Assembly (NCBI GenBank): GCA_963837445.1
Contig: CAWINK010000016.1
Coordinates: 124,001 to 188,000, forward strand
DNA length: 64,000 nucleotides
Source of the DNA: JACVRW01 sp963837445
GTDB taxonomy: Bacteria; Actinomycetota; Thermoleophilia; Solirubrobacterales; Thermoleophilaceae
Reading direction: 5' to 3'
Shown here in pieces: positions 16,847-24,710 of the stretch. The position numbers were made by a program, and so were the translations under genes. The first letter of the stretch is position 1. Each line of letters opens with the position of its first letter. The notes under the pieces are model-generated. The model was not told where the DNA came from. It made no database searches and saw only the letters and a program-made list of their open reading frames with translations.

Positions 16847-18100
16847 ATGGAGGCTCTCGACGACCTCGCCGTCGCGCTGCGCGCGCGGCTGATCGAGCGG
16901 GCGCGCGCGGGCGAGACGGGCACGGCCGGGCTCGATGCCGAGGTGCGCGAGCTGGTGGAGCGCGAGGCGGGTGCGCTGCCGGAGGAGGAGCGGGACGCGC
17001 TGCGCCGGCGGGTGCTGCTGCTCGCGACCGGCCTCGGGCCGCTCGAGCCGCTGCTGTCGGATCCGGCGGTGGACGAGGTGATGGTGAACGGGCCGGAGTC
17101 CGTGTACGTGGAACGCCGTGGCAAGCTCGAGCGGACGGGCGTATCGTTCGCAAGCGAGGCGGAGCTGATGCACGCCATCGAGCGTGTGCTGGCCCCGCTG
17201 GGGCGGAGGGTGGACGAGGCGTCGCCGCTGTGCGACGCCCGGCTCGCTGACGGCTCACGCGTGAACGTGGTGATCCCGCCGCTGTCGCTGTCGGGGCCGT
17301 GCCTGACCGTTCGGCGCTTCCGGCGGCAGGGCTTCTCGCTGCGCGAGCTGGTGGCCGGCGGCACGCTCCCGGGCGAGCTGGCCGAGCTGCTCGCGCTGTG
17401 CGTGGCGGCGCGGGCGTCCGTGCTCGTGAGCGGCGGCACGGGCTCCGGGAAGACGACCACGCTGAACGCGCTCTCGGGAGCGATCCCGGGCGAGGAGCGG
17501 ATCGTGACGATCGAGGACGCGGCCGAGCTGCGGCTGCGCCAGCGCCACGTGGTGCGGCTGGAGTCGCGCCCGCCCAACCTCGAGGGTCGCGGCGAGGTCA
17601 CGATCAGGCAGCTCGTGGTGAACGCGCTGCGCATGCGGCCCGACCGCATCGTCGTGGGGGAGGTGAGGGGCGGGGAGGCGCTCGACATGCTCCAGGCGCT
17701 CAACACCGGTCACGACGGCTCGCTCACGACGGTGCATGCGAACTCGCCGGCCGACGCGCTGCGACGGGTCGAGACGCTCGCCCTGATGGCCGGCGTGGGG
17801 CTGCCGCACGCCGCGGTGAGGGATCAGGTGGCGAGCGCCCTCGACGTGGTGGTCCACCAGGCGCGGCTTCCGGATGGATCGCGGGTGGTGGAGTCGGTGA
17901 CCGAGGTGGTGCGGGTGGCGGGCGGCGCGGGCACGCGGGAGCTGTGGGCGCGCGGCGGACGCCCGCGCCCGCCCGGCCCCGGGCAGCTCGCGGCGCGCCT
18001 CGAGCGGCTGCGCGGGGGAGGGGCGAGCGTGCGCGCGGCGGGCCGAGCTGGCGGGCGCGGCGACGCGAGCGCGCGCACACCGGGCGGCGCGCCGGCGTGA
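16847..18100 (+). CDS. cpaF: Tad/Flp-type secretion ATPase CpaF (TadA)
   Basis: 417 residues. Hexameric motor ATPase that powers assembly of Flp-type pili or a type II-like export apparatus from the cytoplasmic face. An N-terminal domain (GLGPLEPLLSDPAVDEVMVNGP, the signature of the CpaF branch) is followed by the P-loop GGTGSGKTT (196-204), Asp box IVTIEDAAELRL, Walker B RPDRIVVGEVRGGEALDMLQA and the His box GHDGSLTTVHANSPADAL. The C-terminal 50 residues are Arg/Gly-rich and probably disordered. GTGA overlap with tadB shows translational coupling. No pilin, prepilin peptidase or TadE/F gene follows. Confidence 0.95.
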   Translation: MEALDDLAVALRARLIERARAGETGTAGLDAEVRELVEREAGALPEEERDALRRRVLLLATGLGPLEPLLSDPAVDEVMVNGPESVYVERRGKLERTGVSFASEAELMHAIERVLAPLGRRVDEASPLCDARLADGSRVNVVIPPLSLSGPCLTVRRFRRQGFSLRELVAGGTLPGELAELLALCVAARASVLVSGGTGSGKTTTLNALSGAIPGEERIVTIEDAAELRLRQRHVVRLESRPPNLEGRGEVTIRQLVVNALRMRPDRIVVGEVRGGEALDMLQALNTGHDGSLTTVHANSPADALRRVETLALMAGVGLPHAAVRDQVASALDVVVHQARLPDGSRVVESVTEVVRVAGGAGTRELWARGGRPRPPGPGQLAARLERLRGGGASVRAAGRAGGRGDASARTPGGAPA

Positions 18101-18963
18101 GCGCGGCCACGGTGCTCACCTTCGTCGGCGGCGCGGCGGCGGGAGCGGCGCTGCTCGAGCTCGGCGGGCTCGCGCTCGGGCTGGTCATGGCGCGCGCGCC
18201 GCGGTGGGCGGGCGCCGGTGCCGGGCTCGTGGACGTGCTGGTGCGCGCCGGGCGCGAGGGGCGCGCGCCCGGCGTGGCCGAGCGTCGGCGGCTGCTACTC
18301 GGCGTGTCGGTGGGGGCGCTCGCCGCGGGCACGATCACGGTTGGTCCCGTGGCCGGGCTGGCGCTGAGCGCCGCGGGGCCCTGGGCCCTCGCCCGCCTGC
18401 TGCGCGCGCGCCGCGAGCGCTACCGCGCCGCCGTGGACGCCGGCGTGGCGCAGGCGGCGGTGGCGATCGGGGACGCCATCGGCGGCGGGCGCTCGCTGCG
18501 CGCGGCGCTCGGCGAGGCTGCCGCCGGGCTTGAGGGCGCGGCCGGGCATGAGCTGCGCCGCACGCGGGCGGAGCTCGACGCGGGTGCGGCCACCGACGAC
18601 GCGCTGGAGGCCATGCGCGTGCGCGTGCGCTCGCCGCGCATGGACACGCTCGTGGCGGCATGCGTCCTCCAGCGCCGCGCCGGGGGCGACCTCGCCGGGC
18701 TGCTCCGCGAGAGCGCCCGAGCCATGGAGGATCAGGCGCGGCTCGAGGACGAGGTGAGGTCAGCCACCGCGCAGGCCCGCTTCACGGCGACGCTCGTGGT
18801 GCTCATGCCGGTCGGCGGGGGGCTGCTGGCCGAGTTGGCTAGTCCCGGGTGGTTCCTGGGCCTGTGGAGCTCGTTCCTGACGGCGTGGCTCGTGGGCATC
18901 GCGCTGGTGCTCCAGCTCACCGCCGCGGTGCTGACGCGGCGGCTCGGAAGGGTCCGCTGGTGA
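18097..18963 (+). CDS. tadB: TadB-like type II secretion F-domain membrane protein
   Basis: 288 residues, GTG start overlapping cpaF by four bases. A hydrophobic N terminus (ATVLTFVGGAAAGAALLELGGLALGLVMA), two further helices near residues 70-100, then a cytoplasmic T2SSF domain (GGGRSLRAALGEAAAGLEG, ...MDTLVAACVLQRRAGGDLAGLLRESARAM) and two C-terminal helices. TadB is one of the two inner-membrane platform proteins that contact the CpaF ATPase. It is coupled to tadC by a four-base GTGA overlap. Assignment rests on order plus the F-domain helical pattern. Confidence 0.9.
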   Translation: MSAATVLTFVGGAAAGAALLELGGLALGLVMARAPRWAGAGAGLVDVLVRAGREGRAPGVAERRRLLLGVSVGALAAGTITVGPVAGLALSAAGPWALARLLRARRERYRAAVDAGVAQAAVAIGDAIGGGRSLRAALGEAAAGLEGAAGHELRRTRAELDAGAATDDALEAMRVRVRSPRMDTLVAACVLQRRAGGDLAGLLRESARAMEDQARLEDEVRSATAQARFTATLVVLMPVGGGLLAELASPGWFLGLWSSFLTAWLVGIALVLQLTAAVLTRRLGRVRW

Positions 18964-19805
18964 GCACGCTGCTCGCCTTTGCCGCGGGCGCGTGCGGAGC
19001 CGCCGGGCTCGTGCTGCTCGTCCCGGAGCCGCGCGCTCCGCGCGCCCGGGACCGTGGCCTCGGCCTGCTGCTCGTGCTCGCGTCCGTGGGACGTCGGGCC
19101 CGCCCCGCCGGCGCGCCGCACGACCTTCGCGGTCGCATCGAGGCGGCCGGACGCCCTGCTGGGCTCGGCGTGCGCGAGGCGATGGCGGCGAAGGTTGCCG
19201 CAGCGGTCCTCATGGGAGTGGCGTCGCTGCCGTTCGCGGCGCTGGCGCCCGGGCGGCTCGGGCTGCTCGTCGCTCTCAGCGCGCCGGCGGCCGGCTTTCT
19301 GGCTCCGGACCTCTGGCTGGCACGCGTGGCCGCCGAGCGCGCCAGGCGTGTGCGCCGTGAGCTGCCGGCCCTGCTCGACATCCTGCGCGTGAGCGTGGAG
19401 GCCGGCGGGTCGCTGCCCGATGCGCTGCGCTCGGTGGGGGAGCGCTCCGACGGCCCGCTCGCCCGCGAGTGGGCTGCGGTGGGGCGGGAGCTGGCGCTGG
19501 GCGTCCCGCTCGCCGAGTCTCTCCGCGGCATGGAGGAGCGACTGCCGCTGCCGGAGATCCGCGCCCTCGTGGGCGCGCTCGAGCGGGCGAGGCGCCACGG
19601 CGCGCCGCTCGCCGAGACGCTCGCGGCACAGGCCCGCGCGGCACGCTTCGCGCTGGCGCGGCGGATCCGCGACGATGCCGCCCGCGCCGGGCCCAAGATC
19701 CAGCTCGTGGTGGCGCTGCTGCTCGTGCCCTCGGTCCTGCTGCTGGTGGCCGCGGCGCTGGCGTCGGCGCTGCTCGATGGCAGCGCCGGCGCCTTGCCGC
19801 TCTAG
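18960..19805 (+). CDS. tadC: TadC-like type II secretion F-domain membrane protein
   Basis: 281 residues with a GTG start overlapping the tadB stop. N-terminal hydrophobic helix (TLLAFAAGACGAAGLVLLV), a helix pair at residues about 78-118, a T2SSF cytoplasmic domain (ELPALLDILRVSVEAGGSLPDALRSVGE, ...LGVPLAESLRGMEERLP..RALVGALERARRHGAPLAETLAAQA), and a C-terminal pair of helices. Partner of TadB in the platform. The gene ends 7 bp before the convergent exported-protein gene, and the cluster stops here, so pilin and outer components, if any, are elsewhere. Confidence 0.9.
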   Translation: MSTLLAFAAGACGAAGLVLLVPEPRAPRARDRGLGLLLVLASVGRRARPAGAPHDLRGRIEAAGRPAGLGVREAMAAKVAAAVLMGVASLPFAALAPGRLGLLVALSAPAAGFLAPDLWLARVAAERARRVRRELPALLDILRVSVEAGGSLPDALRSVGERSDGPLAREWAAVGRELALGVPLAESLRGMEERLPLPEIRALVGALERARRHGAPLAETLAAQARAARFALARRIRDDAARAGPKIQLVVALLLVPSVLLLVAAALASALLDGSAGALPL

Positions 19806-19812
19806 GGCTTCG

Positions 19813-20352
19813 TCAGCACGAAACGATCAAATGGAACGAGCGGTCCGCGAGGTCCCCTGTGCTGTTGCGCGTGACCACGCGTACGCCATTGACGCTGCTC
19901 GCTGCGGATGTCACCGCGATCTGGCCGGTTCCCGGACCCGAGGCCGATTCGTCACCGAGCGTCGCGAAGTACGTGCAGTTGCGCACGTCAACGTCGAAGA
20001 CCGCCAGGTACTGGCCGTCGCCGGTCTTGCTTGCGGCCGTGATGCCGCGCCCGCGCACGAGCGTGCCGATGTTCGAGATCACGCCGTGACGGGCCAGGCC
20101 GTCGGCAGTCGCGGCGCTGTTCACCTTGCCGAACTCGCCGGCCGCCAGCGAACGCTCCTTGATCGCTCCGCCGCCGAAGCCGTTGGGCTTGGCCTCGTTG
20201 CCGCGCAGCGTGCCGTCCTTGAAGTCGCGGTTCCGGATCGAGCCGTTGATGATGTCGTCTGATCCGATCGTTGCCGCCGCGTACGCCACGCCGCTGAGTG
20301 CGACGAAGAGCGCCAGGCAGGCGATGACCAGTGCTGGTGAGGGAGTGCGCAT
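19813..20352 (-). CDS. small secreted protein with LALFVALSG-type leader, unknown function
   Basis: 179 residues. Begins MRTPSPALVIACLALFVALSG, a signal peptide or N-terminal anchor of a spelling that recurs in many Thermoleophilia exported proteins, ending near GVAYA. The mature part holds IGSDDIINGSIRNRDFKDG, then a Ser/Asn/Thr-rich beta-like domain with two Cys (NCTYFATLG and the terminal SC). An ATG three codons upstream (20361) is possible, but the AAGGG ribosome site is only two bases from it and about 10 nt from the ATG at 20352, so the latter was chosen. Function unknown; probably a cell-surface or exported protein. Confidence 0.82.
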   Translation of the reverse strand: MRTPSPALVIACLALFVALSGVAYAAATIGSDDIINGSIRNRDFKDGTLRGNEAKPNGFGGGAIKERSLAAGEFGKVNSAATADGLARHGVISNIGTLVRGRGITAASKTGDGQYLAVFDVDVRNCTYFATLGDESASGPGTGQIAVTSAASSVNGVRVVTRNSTGDLADRSFHLIVSC

Positions 20353-20583
20353 TCGGTTCATGTCCCTTGCAACAAGGCTGCGAGGGGGTGGGTTGCGGCA
20401 AGCTGCAAGAAGCCCACCAATCGGCCGGTTCGCACGCAGGATTGCGCCCAAATCGCCTTCGTCGCCCCGCAGAGGCGGCTTCGGAGGGCCCTCACCCCAC
20501 CTGCCGCCACCCGCCGAATCCCGCTTTCTAGAGCCAAAAACGGCGAGAGCTCGCGCGACTGCCAGCAACCATCGGACGGAAAG
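20353..20583. other. intergenic region upstream of the dcw cluster
   Basis: First part of a 349-bp gap between the secreted-protein gene (minus) and mraZ (plus). No supported gene. It should hold the promoter of the minus-strand gene, but no convincing -35/-10 pair stands out. The rest of the gap (20584-20701) holds the MraZ boxes and a leader hairpin described separately. Confidence 0.5.
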
Positions 20584-20633
20584 GTGGGGAATCGTGTTGC
20601 GGAGTGGGAGATAGTGGGGTACGGTGGCTAGAC
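20584..20633 (+). promoter_or_regulatory. MraZ operator: GTGGG-type boxes at 10-bp period, with dcw promoter
   Basis: GTGGG-like boxes start at 20584 (GTGGGG), 20594 (GTGTTG, degenerate), 20604 (GTGGGA), 20614 (GTGGGG) and 20624 (GTGGCT), exactly 10 bp apart. MraZ of E. coli and mycoplasmas binds such direct repeats of TGGG(A/N) spaced by 5 nt and represses its own operon. A plausible sigma-A promoter overlaps the array: TTGCGG at 20597-20602, 17 bp, TACGGT at 20620-20625. Binding would therefore block the promoter. The boxes are directly visible; the promoter is inferred. Confidence 0.8.
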
Positions 20634-20639
20634 CAAATC

Positions 20640-20680
20640 GACCGGAGTGGCGGGGCTCCTCCCACTCCGCCACTCCGGTC
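20640..20680 (+). promoter_or_regulatory. long perfect hairpin in the mraZ leader
   Basis: Arms GACCGGAGTGGCGG (20640-20653) and CCGCCACTCCGGTC (20667-20680) pair perfectly over 14 bp with a 13-nt loop. It lies between the MraZ boxes and the TTG start of mraZ, without a U tract. It could be an attenuator, an RNA-stability element or a protein-binding site. Confidence 0.6.
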
Positions 20681-20701
20681 TGAACTCCCTGGTCAAGTCA
20701 A

Positions 20702-21136
20702 TTGGCATTTCGCGGCCACTTCGAGCACTCGTTGGATGCGAAGAACCGGCTCAGCATTCCGGCCCGCTTTCGTGCGTCCTTCGCCAGTGGCACCGTTCTC
20801 GCCAAGGACCCGGAGCCCTGCGTAGCGGTGTGGACTCCCGAGACGCACGAGGCGATCATCGAGCGCGCGCTCGGCGGCCTGAACCCGATGGGCTCCGAGT
20901 ACCGCAAGCTGTCGCGCTTCTACCAGGGGAACTCCTTCGAGATCGAGCTGGACGCGAGCGGCCGCGTGACGCTGCCGCCGCCGCTGATCACCCACACCGG
21001 GATCGAGAAGGAGGTCGTGGTTGTGGGCGTGGGCGACCACCTCGAGGTCTGGTCCCAGGATCGCTGGCAGGAGCAGCAGGAGGCTCTCGACGCCGAGATC
21101 GGGGAGGTGACGGAGCGCCTTGGCCATCCTTCTTGA
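20702..21136 (+). CDS. mraZ: transcriptional regulator MraZ
   Basis: 144 residues starting with TTG: FRGHFEHSLDAKNRLSIPARFR is the first AbrB-like repeat, with the DxKGR-type motif spelled DAKNRLSIP. The second repeat is FEIELDASGRVTLPPPLITHTGI. MraZ forms ring-shaped oligomers, binds the boxes at 20584-20633 and autoregulates the dcw operon. The rare TTG start fits low, tightly controlled expression. The stop is followed one base later by the rsmH ATG. First gene of the cluster, as in most bacteria. Confidence 0.95.
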   Translation: MAFRGHFEHSLDAKNRLSIPARFRASFASGTVLAKDPEPCVAVWTPETHEAIIERALGGLNPMGSEYRKLSRFYQGNSFEIELDASGRVTLPPPLITHTGIEKEVVVVGVGDHLEVWSQDRWQEQQEALDAEIGEVTERLGHPS

Positions 21137-21137
21137 C

Positions 21138-22088
21138 ATGAACCGCGTGCACGTACCTGTGCTGGCGGGTGAGCTGATCGAGCTGACCGCGCCGGCAGCG
21201 GGCGAGACGGTGGTCGACTGCACCTTCGGTGCGGGCGGTCACGCGCGCCTGATTGCGGACCGGATCGGTTCCTCCGGGACGCTCGTCTGCATCGATCGCG
21301 ACCCCGCGGCCGAGGACCACTTCGAGGAGCTCGCGCGCGAGGTCGCCTGCGAGACGCGCTTCCTCCGCATGGACTACGCCGAGGGGCTCGCGCTCCTGCG
21401 CGAGGAGGGCCTGTCCGTGGACGTGGTCTACCTCGACCTCGGCATCTCGTCGATGCAGGTCGACGCGCGCGAGCGTGGCTTCTCCTACTCGTACGACGCA
21501 CCACTCGACATGCGCATGGATCCGGGCCAGCGGCTCGACGCGCGCGAGATCGTGAACACCTGGGACGAGCGCCAGCTGGCACAGCTGTTCCGGCGCCTCG
21601 GCGAGGACCCGAACTCCAACCGGATCGCGCGCGAGATCGTGCGCCGCCGCGAGCGCACGCCGATTCAGACGACCGGCGAGCTGGTCGCGGCGATCGAGGG
21701 CGCGCTGCCCGCCGCGGTGCGCCGCAGCTTCGGCGGCGGCAGCCCGGCGAAGCGCGTGTTCCAGGCGATTCGGATCGCGGTGAACTCCGAGCTCGACTCG
21801 CTCGAGCGCGCCCTCCCGCTCGCGTGGGAGCTGCTGCGCGAGAACGGCCGCCTGGCCGCCATCTCCTTCCACTCGCTCGAGGACCGGCGCGTGAAGCGCT
21901 TCCTTGCCGAGCGGGCACGCGGCTGCGTCTGCCCGCCCGACTTCCCGGTGTGCGTGTGCGGGCGCGAGCCCGAGGCCGAGCTGATCAGCGGCCGGGCGGT
22001 CGTGCCCACCGCCGGGGAGATCGCCGACAACCCGCGCGCCAAGTCGGGCCGCCTGCGCTCGGCCCGCAAGCTGAGAGAGGCCCCCTGA
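21138..22088 (+). CDS. rsmH: 16S rRNA (cytosine-1402-N4)-methyltransferase
   Basis: 316 residues from the ATG at 21138; a TTG at 21120 in frame inside mraZ is possible but unneeded. HVPVLAGELIELTAPAAGETVVDCTFGAGGHARLI holds the family start and SAM motif I. CIDRDPAA, VYLDLGISSMQVD, RGFSYSYDAPLDMRMDP, FFGGGSPAKRVFQAIRIAVNSEL-like sequence and ISFHSLEDRRVKRFL complete the fingerprint. It methylates N4 of C1402 in the ribosomal P site. Stop overlaps the ftsL-position start (TGATG). Also called mraW. Confidence 0.97.
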   Translation: MNRVHVPVLAGELIELTAPAAGETVVDCTFGAGGHARLIADRIGSSGTLVCIDRDPAAEDHFEELAREVACETRFLRMDYAEGLALLREEGLSVDVVYLDLGISSMQVDARERGFSYSYDAPLDMRMDPGQRLDAREIVNTWDERQLAQLFRRLGEDPNSNRIAREIVRRRERTPIQTTGELVAAIEGALPAAVRRSFGGGSPAKRVFQAIRIAVNSELDSLERALPLAWELLRENGRLAAISFHSLEDRRVKRFLAERARGCVCPPDFPVCVCGREPEAELISGRAVVPTAGEIADNPRAKSGRLRSARKLREAP

Positions 22089-22846
22089 TGGCACGCGCGG
22101 CAGCGGCCACAGCAACGCGCCCGGCGCCGCGCCGCGCGCCCGCTTCACGGTCACAGGCCGCGCCGCAGCGCGCGCCCGCTCGCCGCGCGCCCGCCCGCCA
22201 TCCCACGCGGCGCCGCACGGCGCCGAAGCGCGGCGCGGCAACGCACCGGCGCGTGTCGGGGCCGTCCGCGGGCGCGCCCGCCGTCGCGCTTCCCGTCCGC
22301 GTCCTGAACGCCCCGTTTGCCCGGGCCGCCCGCGCGCGCACCGCCAGCATGCTCGACGCCTTGCTCTCCGGCCGCGGCTGGATCGCACTCGTGTTCGTGC
22401 TGCTCGCCGGGATCGTCTTCTTCAACGTGGACCTGCTTCAGATGAACCGCGACATCGCGCGCGACGCCGACCGGATCTCTGCGCTGAAGCGCGAGAACGC
22501 GCGGCTGCTGCTCGACGAGGCCAGGCTCGCGTCGAGTGAGCGCATCCAGGAGTCGGCCGCGCTGCTCGGGCTGGTGCTGCCGGCACCGGGTGAGGTGCGC
22601 TACCTGAAGGCGCGGCCCACGCGCGACGCCGGCCTGGCGGTGAAGCAGATCACCGCGCCGAACCTCACGTACGTGGCTCCCGAGCCGGTGGCACCCGAGC
22701 CGGTGGTGCCGAGCACCGATCCAGCGGTCACCGACCCTGCTGCAACCGACCCAGCCGCCACGGACCCGGCCGCCACGGACCCGGCCACCACGGATCCGGC
22801 CGCGGCCGACCCGGCCGCCACCACTACCCCGGCGCCGGCGGGCTAG
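22088..22846 (+). CDS. ftsL: FtsL-position cell division protein with repeat tail
   Basis: 252 residues, longer than typical FtsL (about 100-120). Order: a very basic, Ala/Pro/Arg-rich cytoplasmic N terminus (1-90); one transmembrane helix (WIALVFVLLAGIVFFNVDLLQ, about 97-117); a short coiled coil (ISALKRENARLLLDEARLASSERIQESA) that would pair with FtsB; then a Thr-Asp-Pro-Ala repeat tail outside the membrane. FtsL is a bitopic divisome subunit activating FtsW/FtsI. Identification rests on gene order and topology, since FtsL sequences are poorly conserved. ATG overlaps the rsmH stop. Confidence 0.85.
   Translation: MARAAAATATRPAPRRAPASRSQAAPQRAPARRAPARHPTRRRTAPKRGAATHRRVSGPSAGAPAVALPVRVLNAPFARAARARTASMLDALLSGRGWIALVFVLLAGIVFFNVDLLQMNRDIARDADRISALKRENARLLLDEARLASSERIQESAALLGLVLPAPGEVRYLKARPTRDAGLAVKQITAPNLTYVAPEPVAPEPVVPSTDPAVTDPAATDPAATDPAATDPATTDPAAADPAATTTPAPAG
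22715..22819 (+). repeat. seven tandem 15-bp units coding (T)DPAA-type repeats in FtsL
   Basis: Seven in-frame 15-bp units of the type ACSGAYCCNGCNGCC, each coding Thr-Asp-Pro-Ala-x (the last with Ala for Thr). The middle copies are nearly identical in DNA, consistent with recent slippage. They give a disordered extracytoplasmic tail. Confidence 0.85.
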
Positions 22847-22848
22847 CC

Positions 22849-24549
22849 ATGCCCGCGACGCAGCGACGTCCTCCGACCCGGCGCCGCCAGCGGGGGCCGG
22901 GGCGTCCGCCCGTGCGTCTGGTCGAGCGGCGCATCGGCCTGCTGTTCGCACTCTTCCTGCTGCTGCTCGGGCTGGCGGCCCTGCGTGCCACCTGGCTGGG
23001 CACGGTAAGGGCCGGCTCGCTGTCCGAGCGTGCGGTGAGCCAGCAGATCGAGGACGTGCCCGACCCGGCGCGCCGCGGCACGATCGTCGATCGCAACGGC
23101 GTTCAGCTGGCCGTCTCGGAGGACTCCGTGACGGTCTTCGCCAACCCGTTCCTGATCAAGGACCCGGTGAAGGTGGCGGCCACGCTCGCGCCGCTCACCG
23201 AACGGCCCGAGGACGAGCTGCTGCGCAAGCTCTCCGACAGGGAGAAGGGCTACATCTTCCTGAGCCGCAAGATGGACGCCACGCGCGGCGAGGAGATCGA
23301 GAAGCTGGGGATCGAGGGCATCGGCACGCTCACGGAGCCGAAGCGCACCTACCCGCAGGGCTTCCTCGCCTCGCAGGTGCTGGGCTTCGTCGGGACCGAC
23401 AACGAGGGTCTGTCCGGGCTCGAGTATTCGCAGGACGAGTCGCTGGCCGGCGAGGACGGCGAGCGGCGGCTCGTGAAGGACGCGCTCGGCGAGCCGATCA
23501 GCATGATCGAGACGAAGCGCTCCGAGCCGGGCGACGACCTCGCGCTCACTCTCGACGCCCGCATCCAGGAGCGCACCGAGGCGGTGCTCGCAGACGTCGG
23601 GCAGACCTACACGCCGGTTGGTGCCACGGCGGTCGTGATGGATCCGCGCACCGGGCAGGTGCTCGCTCTCGCGAACTGGCCGCGCGTGGACGCGAACAAC
23701 GTGGACGGCGCGCCCGAGTACGCGCGCCAGAACCGCGCTATCCAGGCCAACTTCGAGCCCGGTTCCACGTTCAAGGCCTTCACCGTCTCGGGTGCGCTCG
23801 AGGAGAAGCTCGTGGAGCCCGGCACCACGCTTGAGGTCCCGTACGAGATCACCGTGGCCGACCGCACCGTGGGCGAGGCGCACGAGGGCGGGGGCGGGAC
23901 CAAGACGGTGGCGCGGATCCTGTCCGAGTCGTCGAACGTCGGCTCGGTGATGATCGGCCTCAAGCTGGGGGCCAAGCGCTTCGACAAGTGGGTGCGGCGC
24001 TTCGGCTTCGGACGCCCCACCGGCGTCGACCTGCCCGGCGAGGAGGGCGGCATCGTCCTCCGGCCCGAGAACTATTCGGGCTCCTCCATGGGGAACATGC
24101 CGATCGGCCAGGGCATCGCGGTCACGCCGATGCAGATGGCCACCGCGTACACGGCGATCGCGAATCACGGCGTGATGCGCCGCCCGTACATCGTCCAGGG
24201 CGAGGCGCCGCCGCCCAAGCGAGTGCTCTCACGCCACACGGCGGAGCAGGTCTCGCACATGCTCGAGGGAGTCCTCGCCGCCGGTGGTACGGCAGAGGAG
24301 GCCCAGGTCGACGGCTACACGCTCGCCGGCAAGACCGGCACGGCGGAGAAGGCGATCGAGGGCGGGTACTCGAAGACGGACTTCATCGCGTCCTTCATCG
24401 GCTTCGCGCCCGCGAAGAACCCGCGCCTGCTGGTGGCGGTGATGGTGGACACACCGCGCGGCGACATCTACGGCGGCACCGTGGCAGCGCCCGCCTTCGA
24501 GCGCATCATGGAGTTCGCGCTGCCGTACCTGAAGATCCCGCCGGGCTAG
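22849..24549 (+). CDS. ftsI: septal peptidoglycan transpeptidase FtsI (PBP3, class B)
   Basis: 566 residues. An Arg/Pro-rich cytoplasmic tail, a transmembrane helix at about 28-48, the class B PBP dimerisation domain (ARRGTIVDRNGVQLAVS), then the transpeptidase domain. Active-site motifs: S306-T-F-K (EPGSTFKAF), SSN 361-363 and KTG 495-497 (LAGKTGTAEK). It cross-links peptidoglycan at the septum together with FtsW. No C-terminal PASTA domain is present. It follows ftsL after 2 bp and ends the first half of the dcw cluster; the next two genes are antisense. Confidence 0.95.
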   Translation: MPATQRRPPTRRRQRGPGRPPVRLVERRIGLLFALFLLLLGLAALRATWLGTVRAGSLSERAVSQQIEDVPDPARRGTIVDRNGVQLAVSEDSVTVFANPFLIKDPVKVAATLAPLTERPEDELLRKLSDREKGYIFLSRKMDATRGEEIEKLGIEGIGTLTEPKRTYPQGFLASQVLGFVGTDNEGLSGLEYSQDESLAGEDGERRLVKDALGEPISMIETKRSEPGDDLALTLDARIQERTEAVLADVGQTYTPVGATAVVMDPRTGQVLALANWPRVDANNVDGAPEYARQNRAIQANFEPGSTFKAFTVSGALEEKLVEPGTTLEVPYEITVADRTVGEAHEGGGGTKTVARILSESSNVGSVMIGLKLGAKRFDKWVRRFGFGRPTGVDLPGEEGGIVLRPENYSGSSMGNMPIGQGIAVTPMQMATAYTAIANHGVMRRPYIVQGEAPPPKRVLSRHTAEQVSHMLEGVLAAGGTAEEAQVDGYTLAGKTGTAEKAIEGGYSKTDFIASFIGFAPAKNPRLLVAVMVDTPRGDIYGGTVAAPAFERIMEFALPYLKIPPG

Positions 24550-24563
24550 CTCTGAGGGCCGGC

Positions 24564-24583
24564 GGGCTCGGGTTCGAGCACCC
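24564..24583 (+). terminator. candidate terminator hairpin after ftsI
   Basis: GGGCTCG, loop GGTT, CGAGC then A and CCC form a short GC hairpin 15 bp after the ftsI stop, in the 161-bp gap between convergent genes. No U tract follows. Otherwise I see no gene in the gap 24550-24710. Confidence 0.3.
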
Positions 24584-24710
24584 ATCGGACGTCGACAAAC
24601 CTGACACTCGAGACCGAGGTTTTCGACCGGCTGCCCTCAGTGCCGGCCGTCGTGGGCGCCGCGCCCTGTCCCTATGGGTCGGGCTCGGCCGTGTGCTGCC
24701 CTGTGACTCC

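Noticed and set aside
16847..20352. A complete Flp pilus locus
   Set aside because: Only the ATPase and two platform genes are present; the next gene is an unrelated secreted protein without a pilin cleavage motif.
24541..24600. tRNA-like T-loop string GGTTCGAGC after ftsI
   Set aside because: No acceptor, D or anticodon stem can be placed around it and there is no full cloverleaf; it is part of a short hairpin.
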